From positions 1 to 8,073 of the forward strand of contig CAIQJD010000439.1 in assembly GCA_903872005.1 (NCBI GenBank): 8,073 nt of DNA, in the 5' to 3' direction. Shown here piece by piece: positions 1-5,493 of the stretch. Below the pieces are notes generated by a model that was given only the letters and a program-made list of their open reading frames with translations, was not told the DNA's origin and ran no database searches. Each line of letters begins with the position of its first letter. Positions within the stretch are counted from its first letter, which is position 1. A program made the translations under genes and the position numbers. The stretch is from an uncultured bacterium (GTDB taxonomy: Bacteria > Chloroflexota > Anaerolineae > JACIWP01).

Positions 1-1074
1 AGCATTCCTGGCGAATTAGCCAACCTGACCGCCCTGCAAGAACTCGATCTACAACAGAATCAATTGAGTGGGAGCATCCCCACCCAATTGAGCAACCTCG
101 CGAATCTGACCGCCCTGACCCTCAATGACAATCAGTTGAGCGGGAGCATTCCCACTCAGTTGGGCAGCCTGAGCAACCTGCTGACCCTCAACCTGGGCAA
201 TAATCAGTTGACCGGCGGCGTGCCGGCCGAATTGGGCGCCCTGGTCAAGCTGGAATCGCTGACGCTGAAGAAGAACCAGTTGAGCGGGAGCATCCCGGCG
301 GAACTGGGGAGTCTGAGTTGTCTCAAACTGCTCAATTTGGAAGATGATCAATTGACTGGCAGTATTCCCGTCGCGCTGGGCAATCTCAGCGCTCTGGAAG
401 AATTGACCCTCGGAACGAATCAGTTGACTGGCAGTATTCCCCCGCAATTGAGCGCGTTGAGCAACTTGCGCGTCCTCGATGTGAACTACAACCAACTCAC
501 TGGCGGCATACCGCCGGAATTGGGCAACCTGAGCGACCTGCAAGTGCTCAATCTATCCGCTAATCCACTGGGCGGCAGCATCCCACCGCAATTGGGCAGT
601 CTCGCCAACTTGCAGAACCTGTTGCTGGGAAGCGCCCAATTGACCGATGCCATCCCGTCGGAGTTGGGCAATCTGAGCAATCTGCGTTGGCTTCAACTTG
701 TCCAGAATCAATTGAGCGGCCCGATTCCTGTTGCGCTGTGGACTCTAACCAACTTGCAGACACTCGACATAGGCGATAACGAGTTGACCGGCGATTTGCC
801 GGCGCAACTGGGCAATCTCACCGCCTTGCGCGCATTAGGCGTCGAACAGAACCATCTCAGCGGGCCGATCCCACCGGAACTGGGCGCCCTCACCAATCTG
901 TTCTATCTCAGCATGGGCGCCAACCAGTTCAGTGGCGCGATTCCATCCCAACTCGGCAACCTCACGAACCTGGAGTATTTGTGGCTGACCTGGAACAAGT
1001 TGAGCGGGGATATCCCGACCAGCCTGACCAACCTCACGAAGCTCACCATCCTCTATCTGGACGAGAACATGCTG
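1..1074 (+). repeat. Tandem 24-residue leucine-rich repeats (15 units)
   Basis: The first unit is clipped by the window edge to 22 residues. It is followed by 14 full units of exactly 72 nt from base 67 to base 1074, with no insertion or deletion. The consensus is SGSIPxxLGxLxxLxxLxLx followed by xNQL, the plant-type LRR class. Units differ by many substitutions at DNA level, so this is an old array, not a fresh DNA expansion. More units probably lie upstream of the window. Confidence 0.95.
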
Positions 1075-2457
1075 ACCGCCAGCGACTCGGGGTTGATTGC
1101 CTTCTTGAACCAGAAAGAACCAGACTGGTACAAGACGCAGACGTTGCCCCCATCCAATATCGGCGCGGGGAATGCTCCTTCGTCAAGCGTCGTCCAGGGC
1201 GCATCCACCCTGGACGCCCCGCAGACGACAATAGCGGCGAATGGCGATGTCCAATTGTCCTGGTCGCCTATCCCCTACACGGGGGACGGCGGCTACTACG
1301 AAGTCTCCTATGCCACGGCGCGCGGCGGCCCCTACAGTGTGCATGGCGTCACGACAGACAAGACCGCCGGCGGTTATCTGGCGACCGGGCTGCAACCCGA
1401 CACGCCTTACTACTTCGTCGTGCGTACCTTCACACCCGCCCATGATCTGCAGCAAAGTGACCTGTGGAGCCGCTACAGCCGCGAGATCGCCTCGCTACCC
1501 TACGAGCAGCGCGTCAACGCCGGCGGCCCGGCCTACACATCCACCGCCGGCGTCGCCTGGGCTGCCGACCAGCCATTCGCGGCCGGCTCCTGGGGCTATG
1601 TCGGCGGAACGTCCAAGAGCACGGCGGCAGCCGTCGCCGGCACGACCGACGACCCACTCTACCAGAAAGACCGCACCTGGACGGCTTCAGCCCAACCGGG
1701 CTACCGCTTCACCGTCCCCAATGGCGGCTACGAAGTCACCTTCAAGTTCGCCGAGACGATCAAGACCGCCGCCGCCCAGCGCAAATTCCACGTCAAGCTC
1801 GAAGGCGTCCAGGTCTTGAGCAACTTCGACATCTACGCCACGGCCGGCGCCAAGAACAAGGCGACCGCCGACCAGGTCTTCATCGTCAATGTCAAGGATG
1901 GCGAGCTGAACATTGACTTCATCAAAGTGCTAGACAGCCCGAAGGTCAATGCGATTCAGGTGCGCCAGTTGACGGAGTACGAGCTGCGAGTGAACTCCTG
2001 CGGCGTGAAGGTCACCGACAAAGCCGGCAAGGTGTGGCAGGGTGACCGGCCGTGGCAAGCCGGCCAGTGGGGCTACGTGGGTGGACTCTGCCGCTTTACG
2101 ACCTCGCCCATCATCAATACGCTGGATGATCCGCTGTATCAGAGCGACCGCACCTGGAGCACAGGCGGCGTTCCGGGCTACCGCTTCGCCGTGCCCAACG
2201 GCCGCTACGAAGTGACCTTGCGTTTCGCCGAAACCTACTGGGCCGCGGCCGGCAAGCGCAAGTTTGGCGTCAAGCTGGAAGGCGCAACAGTATTATCCGG
2301 GTATGATATCTTCGTCGCGGCCGGCGCCAAGAACAAGGCCGCGCCGGATCTGGTATTCACGACCACCGTGACCGACGGCGAGCTGACGATAGACTTCGTC
2401 CGCTCCGTGGATATGCCCAAGGTGAATGCGATCCACATCCGACGCGCCGGCCCCTGA
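1..2457 (+). CDS. LRR-FN3-malectin-malectin protein, 5' truncated
   Basis: The reading frame is open from base 1, so the true start and any signal peptide lie to the left; 818 residues are visible. Numbering from base 1, residues 1-358 are 15 plant-type leucine-rich repeats. Residues about 359-390 form a C-terminal cap-like tail (FLNQKEPDW, then KTQTLPPSN). Residues about 402-499 look like a fibronectin type III domain (VQLSWSPI, YEVSYATA, LQPDTPYYFVVRT). Residues about 503-657 and 660-817 are two malectin-like domains, each with DDPLYQ, DRTW, PGYRF, VPNG.YEVT, FAET, RKF, VKLEG, AGAKNKA and PKVNAI. Malectin folds bind carbohydrate, and such LRRs usually mediate recognition, so a cell-surface or secreted binding role is likely. 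No enzymatic domain, membrane anchor or sorting motif is seen; the protein stops right after the second malectin domain. The LRR part is less GC-rich than the malectin part. The domain calls are firm, but ligand and role are unknown. Confidence 0.9.
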   Translation, partial: SIPGELANLTALQELDLQQNQLSGSIPTQLSNLANLTALTLNDNQLSGSIPTQLGSLSNLLTLNLGNNQLTGGVPAELGALVKLESLTLKKNQLSGSIPAELGSLSCLKLLNLEDDQLTGSIPVALGNLSALEELTLGTNQLTGSIPPQLSALSNLRVLDVNYNQLTGGIPPELGNLSDLQVLNLSANPLGGSIPPQLGSLANLQNLLLGSAQLTDAIPSELGNLSNLRWLQLVQNQLSGPIPVALWTLTNLQTLDIGDNELTGDLPAQLGNLTALRALGVEQNHLSGPIPPELGALTNLFYLSMGANQFSGAIPSQLGNLTNLEYLWLTWNKLSGDIPTSLTNLTKLTILYLDENMLTASDSGLIAFLNQKEPDWYKTQTLPPSNIGAGNAPSSSVVQGASTLDAPQTTIAANGDVQLSWSPIPYTGDGGYYEVSYATARGGPYSVHGVTTDKTAGGYLATGLQPDTPYYFVVRTFTPAHDLQQSDLWSRYSREIASLPYEQRVNAGGPAYTSTAGVAWAADQPFAAGSWGYVGGTSKSTAAAVAGTTDDPLYQKDRTWTASAQPGYRFTVPNGGYEVTFKFAETIKTAAAQRKFHVKLEGVQVLSNFDIYATAGAKNKATADQVFIVNVKDGELNIDFIKVLDSPKVNAIQVRQLTEYELRVNSCGVKVTDKAGKVWQGDRPWQAGQWGYVGGLCRFTTSPIINTLDDPLYQSDRTWSTGGVPGYRFAVPNGRYEVTLRFAETYWAAAGKRKFGVKLEGATVLSGYDIFVAAGAKNKAAPDLVFTTTVTDGELTIDFVRSVDMPKVNAIHIRRAGP
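1507..2448 (+). repeat. Tandem duplication of malectin-like domain
   Basis: The two halves, about 1507-1971 and 1978-2448, encode domains of about 155 residues that align almost without gaps. By eye they are roughly 55-60% identical in protein. Blocks such as WGYVGG, DDPLYQ, AGAKNKA and PKVNAI are the same in both. This points to an internal duplication of one domain within the gene rather than recruitment of two unrelated ones. Confidence 0.85.
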
Positions 2458-2477
2458 GTATCTTCGCCACATTACGA

Positions 2478-2522
2478 CGCACGCCGCCATCCTTCTACGC
2501 ATCCGAAGGATGGCGGCGTGCG
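2478..2522. terminator. Perfect 17-bp hairpin between convergent genes
   Basis: The arms CGCACGCCGCCATCCTT (2478-2494) and AAGGATGGCGGCGTGCG (2506-2522) are exact inverted repeats with an 11-nt loop. The hairpin lies 20 bp after the stop of the LRR gene and 19 bp after the stop of the pirin gene on the other strand, the expected place for a two-way terminator. No clear T-run follows on either strand, so it is not a textbook intrinsic terminator. It may act by blocking polymerase or as an mRNA 3'-end stabiliser. Confidence 0.65.
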
Positions 2523-2541
2523 CGTGGAGCGGTTTCGTAGC

Positions 2542-3396
2542 CTATCGCAAGAACTTCCCCTCCCGCAAATCGCGCAACGCCTGCTGTATTTCCGCCGGCG
2601 TCGTCATCACGAACGGCCCATATCGCGCAATCGGCTCGCCCAGCGGCTTCCCGGAGATCAGCAAGAACCGCGCCGGCTGATCCCGCGTCTCGACCCTCAC
2701 CATATCGCCATCGTCGAAGACCACCAACTGCGGGCCGGCGCCCCGCAGCGCCGCTCCCGTCGGCCCAAAGGCCGCACTCCCTTCAAAGAGATACGCGAAC
2801 ACCGTATGCCCACGCGTCGCCGGCTGCTGCAAGACGACGCCAGCCGGCAGCACCACATCCAGATACGTGGGATCCGCGATGATGTCGCCCACCGGCCCGC
2901 GCACGCCATCGGCGCTGCCGGCGATCACCCGTATCCTCGTCCCATCCGGCCGAGTGACTTCGGGGATGCGCGCCGCCGGGATGTCCTGATAGCGCGGCTT
3001 GATCATCTTGTCCTTGGCCGGCAGATTGACCCACAACTGAAAACCCGCCATCCGCCCGCTAACCGCCTGCGGCATCTCTTCGTGCATGATCCCGCCGCCG
3101 GCCGTCATCCACTGCGCGTCGCCGGCGCCGATGCTCCCGACATGACCGATGCTATCCTGATGCTTCACCATCCCGGCCAGCATGTACGTCACCGTCTCAA
3201 TGCCCCGATGCGGATGCCACGGAAAGCCGGCCACATAGTCGCGTGGATCATCCGAAGCGAAATGATCCAGCAACAGAAACGGATCAAGATAATCCAGCGT
3301 CCGCAGCCCAATAGATCGGCGCAGCTTCACCCCGGCCCCCTCGCTCACAAAGACCGGCTCGACCATCTGGCGCACGGCCCTGACTTGCATATCCAT
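2542..3396 (-). CDS. Pirin family protein (YhhW/YhaK-like cupin)
   Basis: The 284-residue product has the usual pirin length and two cupin halves. The N-terminal half carries the conserved blocks LRRSIG, LDPFLLLDHF, FPWHPHRGIETVTYML and WMTAGGGIMHEE. The family metal ligands are present as His61, His63, His105 and Glu107, with the spacing seen in E. coli YhhW. The C-terminal half ends with the typical GKPLGEPIARYGPFVM segment. Pirins bind an iron-type metal; some bacterial members act as quercetin 2,3-dioxygenases, others as redox-linked regulators, and the physiological substrate here is unknown. No signal peptide is seen, so it is cytoplasmic. The ATG at 3394-3396 was chosen because GGGAGGG (3407-3413) sits 10 nt upstream and the pirin homology begins just after. 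The open frame continues to 3537, but that extension lacks pirin features and would run across the -35 box of the divergent promoter. It is transcribed divergently from the hydrolase gene. Confidence 0.93.
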   Translation of the reverse strand: MDMQVRAVRQMVEPVFVSEGAGVKLRRSIGLRTLDYLDPFLLLDHFASDDPRDYVAGFPWHPHRGIETVTYMLAGMVKHQDSIGHVGSIGAGDAQWMTAGGGIMHEEMPQAVSGRMAGFQLWVNLPAKDKMIKPRYQDIPAARIPEVTRPDGTRIRVIAGSADGVRGPVGDIIADPTYLDVVLPAGVVLQQPATRGHTVFAYLFEGSAAFGPTGAALRGAGPQLVVFDDGDMVRVETRDQPARFLLISGKPLGEPIARYGPFVMTTPAEIQQALRDLREGKFLR

Positions 3397-3406
3397 CTTT
3401 ACGTAG

Positions 3407-3413
3407 CCCTCCC
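3407..3413 (-). promoter_or_regulatory. Ribosome binding site of the pirin gene
   Basis: On the minus strand GGGAGGG lies 10 nt before the ATG at 3396-3394. It selects this start over the ATG two codons downstream and over in-frame starts further upstream. Confidence 0.7.
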
Positions 3414-3455
3414 TGCCATACTGCGGCGACCGCAACACGTCGCCCATTCCTGCGT

Positions 3456-3461
3456 ATTGTA
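3456..3461 (-). promoter_or_regulatory. Possible -10 box for the pirin gene
   Basis: The minus strand reads TACAAT here, one mismatch from the sigma70 -10 consensus. This would give a 5' leader of roughly 50 nt before the start at 3396. No good -35 hexamer is found at 16-18 nt spacing, so the call is weak. It could depend on an activator or be chance. Confidence 0.3.
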
Positions 3462-3530
3462 CTCCGGATGCGGCCCATCGTGCGGAAGCCGGCCTACATC
3501 TGCGCCAAACGGCGCGCGCGTGTCCCACAA

Positions 3531-3559
3531 TTGACACACATCCGCCCTGGCGCTATACT
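3531..3559 (+). promoter_or_regulatory. Sigma70-type promoter of the hydrolase gene
   Basis: A perfect -35 box TTGACA (3531-3536) is followed after exactly 17 nt by TATACT (3554-3559), five of six matches to the -10 consensus. Transcription would start near 3566, leaving a leader of about 56 nt before the ATG at 3622. The position between divergent genes and the ideal spacing make this the best promoter in the window. No clear operator palindrome was found next to it. Confidence 0.8.
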
Positions 3560-3621
3560 GCCCGACATTGCCGGCGTTCCCCAGAACGATGGCGCCGGCC
3601 GAGAGAACGAGGAGAACTATC

Positions 3622-5130
3622 ATGAAACAGATCCATCCGCGTCCAGCCATTGCGCTGGTCATTGCCCTGCTGATCCTGGCGTTCCTGTCATCAGCCTGCG
3701 CGCCTAAGACCACGCCGGCCCCTGCGACCGCCGCGCCGGCCGTTGCCACCATCGCCCCCACGACCGCCCCGACTTCCCCGACTGCCCCGGCCGGTCAGCC
3801 GGCCGCACCCCTCGACGGCCACTGGGAAGGCGCTGTGGATGTCGCCGGCGTCTCGTTGCTCACCTACGTGGATTTCAAGACGGAAGGCGGCGCGCTGAAA
3901 GGCACGGTGGACTTCCCCCAGCAAAACGCTCTGAGCATCCCGCTGGAGAAGGTCTCACAGCAAGGGAGCAAAATCCACTTCGAGGTATTGCCCAGCCCGC
4001 GCACAGCCATCTTCGAGGCCGAGCTGCAGGGCGGAGACAAGATGACCGGCTCCTTCGAGCAAGCCGGCTACAAGGGAACCTTTGGCCTGCAACGCAAGGT
4101 CAAGGCCACCGAAACCCTGCCCTACCAAGAAAAAGAGGTGAAGTTCCAGAACGGGGCGATCACCCTGGCCGGCGCGCTCACCCTGCCGGCCGGCGCCGGC
4201 CCCTTCCCGGCCGTTGTCCTCATCAGCGGCAGCGGCTCCCAGAATCGCAACGAGGAAATCTTCGGCTTCCCCATCTTCCGCGTCCTCGCCGACCACCTGA
4301 CCCGCCAGGGCATCGCGGTCCTGCGCTTCGACGACCGCGGCCTGGGCGGCTCCTCGGCCGGCTCGCCCGACGACACCAGCGAAACCTACGCCGGCGACGT
4401 CTCCGCCGCCGTCCAATACCTGAAGACGCGTCCCGAGATCAACCCCAAGCAGATCGGCCTCCTCGGCCACAGCGAAGGCGGCATCATCGCCCCCCTCGTC
4501 GCGACCCGTTCGTCCGATGTCGCCTTCATCGTGATGATGGCCGGCCCTGGCCTGCCCGGCCGGCAAATCCTGGTGGAGCAGACGCGCCTGATCCTGAAAG
4601 CCGAAAACAACACCGACGCCCAGATAGAGAAGCAGGCGGCTCTGCAACAGCAGGCCATCGAAGCCGGCCTCACCGGCAAGGGCTGGGACGAGGTCAAGGC
4701 GGCCATGCGCGCCGAATATGAGGCGGCCTGGGAGACGATCTCGGAGAGCGACCGCAAGACCCTGGGCGACAAGACCGCCTGGATTGACAAGAACATTCAG
4801 GCCCAGGTCTCTGCAATGGAAGGCGCCTGGATGAAATTCTTCCTGTCCTACGACCCGGCGCCGGCCCTGGAGAAAGTGGCCGTCCCGGTGCTCGCCCTCT
4901 TTGGCGAATTGGACACGCAGGTCGCGGCCGAATCCAACCGCGCCGCCGTCATGGCCGCGTTGGACAAGGGCGGCAACAAGGATCATACCGCCAAAGTCTT
5001 CCCCGACGCCAACCATCTCTTCCAAAGCGCCAAGACCGGCAGCCCCGGCGAATACGCCACGCTCAAAGCAGAATTCACCGCCGGCTTCCTCGATACCATC
5101 AGCCAGTGGATCCTGGCCCACGCCAAATAA
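3622..5130 (+). CDS. Alpha/beta-hydrolase lipoprotein, EstD-like esterase
   Basis: The product is 502 residues. Residues 1-26 form a lipoprotein-type signal: basic start, hydrophobic core and LSSAC with Cys26 as the predicted lipidated residue. Residues 27-63 are a Pro/Thr/Ala-rich linker, as expected for a tethered surface protein. Residues about 64-156 form a small beta-rich domain (GHWEGAVDVAG, MTGSFEQAGYKGTF) of a type often found before this hydrolase class. The alpha/beta-hydrolase domain fills about 170-502, with the oxyanion-region motif LISGSGSQNR, RFDDRGLGGSS, the nucleophile elbow GHSEGG (Ser284), an acid at GELD (Asp431) and His465 in ANHLF. The helical segment at about 320-405 is a likely lid. 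The closest family I recognise is Thermotoga EstD-type carboxylesterases, so ester hydrolysis outside the membrane is likely; substrate unknown, and a peptidase role is less likely. The ATG at 3622 follows AGGAG (3610-3614) by 7 nt; the upstream in-frame ATG at 3568 would spoil the signal peptide. Confidence 0.9.
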   Translation: MKQIHPRPAIALVIALLILAFLSSACAPKTTPAPATAAPAVATIAPTTAPTSPTAPAGQPAAPLDGHWEGAVDVAGVSLLTYVDFKTEGGALKGTVDFPQQNALSIPLEKVSQQGSKIHFEVLPSPRTAIFEAELQGGDKMTGSFEQAGYKGTFGLQRKVKATETLPYQEKEVKFQNGAITLAGALTLPAGAGPFPAVVLISGSGSQNRNEEIFGFPIFRVLADHLTRQGIAVLRFDDRGLGGSSAGSPDDTSETYAGDVSAAVQYLKTRPEINPKQIGLLGHSEGGIIAPLVATRSSDVAFIVMMAGPGLPGRQILVEQTRLILKAENNTDAQIEKQAALQQQAIEAGLTGKGWDEVKAAMRAEYEAAWETISESDRKTLGDKTAWIDKNIQAQVSAMEGAWMKFFLSYDPAPALEKVAVPVLALFGELDTQVAAESNRAAVMAALDKGGNKDHTAKVFPDANHLFQSAKTGSPGEYATLKAEFTAGFLDTISQWILAHAK

Positions 5131-5139
5131 CCGACGCGA

Positions 5140-5229
5140 CACCGCAGAGAGCGCAGAGGAGAGAAGCCCAGGGGAGACCAGATCCCTAATCGCCCCAATT
5201 CTCTCTGCGCCCTCTGCGCCTCTGCGGTG
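5140..5229. repeat. Palindromic CGCAGAG-unit repeat element
   Basis: The left arm starts CACCGCAGAG (5140-5149) and the right arm ends with its exact reverse complement CTCTGCGGTG (5220-5229). Inside, both arms continue with short units of the type CGCAGAGG: two on the left, and three in 9-nt steps on the right when read on the minus strand. The arms are about 27 and 31 nt, pair imperfectly, and enclose about 32 nt. It sits 9 bp after the hydrolase stop, so it may also end transcription there. A half-site of the same sequence recurs at 5374-5393 next to the true purH end. No open frame is present, so it is a small non-coding repeat, perhaps REP- or MITE-like. Confidence 0.7.
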
Positions 5230-5323
5230 CATCATCCCTCATGCTTGAAATGCCGCCGGCCGGTGAAGGCCAACGCCATGCCGGCCGCATCCGCCGCCGC
5301 AATCACATCCGCACCGAGCCGCC
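5219..5323. repeat. Direct repeat, copy A (purH 3' end and flank)
   Basis: Aligned by eye with 5382-5493, this copy matches at 98 of 105 positions, apart from one 7-nt gap in copy A near its right end. The repeat covers the last part of purH, its stop region and about 20 bp of downstream flank including the CCTCTGCGGTG half-site. Confidence 0.9.
5232..5323 (-). pseudogene. Duplicated 3' fragment of purH, degenerate
   Basis: On the minus strand this encodes ADVIAAADAAGMAL, then AFTGRRHFKH, nearly identical to the C-terminus of the intact PurH next to it. Compared with the real gene it has lost 7 nt just upstream, so residues before ADVIAA are out of frame. Its TAG stop has become GAG, which adds Glu-Gly before a TGA at 5234-5232. 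There is no start codon or ribosome binding site and less than 7% of purH is present, so it is a remnant and not a gene. It lies 77 bp beyond the stop of the intact purH. Confidence 0.88.
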
Positions 5324-5336
5324 GTAGATGACCAAA

Positions 5337-5364
5337 GGGCCTGGGGACGAATCTCCCCAGGCCC
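5337..5364 (-). terminator. Perfect 11-bp hairpin after purH
   Basis: GGGCCTGGGGA (5337-5347) and TCCCCAGGCCC (5354-5364) are exact inverted repeats around a 6-nt loop. The hairpin begins 36 bp after the purH stop, so it is the likely purH terminator. On the minus strand only TTTGG follows; on the plus strand ATCTTTCCCCTTT follows. It could therefore work in either direction but lacks a strong U-tract. It lies between the real purH end and the duplicated tail. Confidence 0.65.
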
Positions 5365-5381
5365 ATCTTTCCCCTTTGCGT

Positions 5382-5493
5382 CCTCTGCGGTGCATCCTCC
5401 CTAATGCTTGAAGTGCCGCCGGCCGGTGAACACCAGCGCCATCCCGGCCGCATCCGCCGCCGCAATCACATCCGCATCGCGCACCGAGCCGCC
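5382..5493. repeat. Direct repeat, copy B (true purH 3' end and flank)
   Basis: This is the partner of 5219-5323. It includes codons for about the last 30 residues of the intact purH, its TAG stop (5403-5401) and 19 bp of downstream flank ending in the CACCGCAGAGG half-site on the minus strand. Because it belongs to a complete, in-frame gene it is presumably the source copy. Confidence 0.9.

Noticed and set aside
64..66. TTG start codon for the LRR protein
   Set aside because: The same frame and an LRR unit continue upstream to base 1, so the gene is simply cut by the window edge.
2518..3534. 338-codon open frame on the plus strand opposite the pirin gene
   Set aside because: The product is Arg/His/Pro-rich without any motif, as expected from antisense of a GC-rich gene; pirin on the other strand is unmistakable.
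3397..3537. Longer N-terminus for the pirin protein starting at 3537
   Set aside because: The extra 47 residues have no pirin similarity, would place the start on the -35 box of the divergent promoter, and ignore the good GGGAGGG site before 3396.
3568..3621. Earlier start (ATG at 3568) for the hydrolase
   Set aside because: It would begin just after the predicted transcription start, lacks a ribosome binding site and would put 18 hydrophilic residues before the lipoprotein signal.
3955..5235. 426-codon open frame on the minus strand opposite the hydrolase gene
   Set aside because: It is a shadow of a GC-rich gene: no recognisable domain, low-complexity Gly/Ala/Val-rich product, and the plus-strand frame has an intact lipoprotein signal and catalytic triad.
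5140..5400. CRISPR array or tRNA in the repeat-rich intergenic region
   Set aside because: The repeats are inverted units and one gene-tail duplication with no regular spacers, and no cloverleaf can be folded from the sequence by eye.
5232..5465. 77-codon minus-strand frame covering the duplicated tail
   Set aside because: Its first half is merely purH and its downstream spacer read in another frame; only the last part is meaningful, as a purH remnant. No ribosome binding site.
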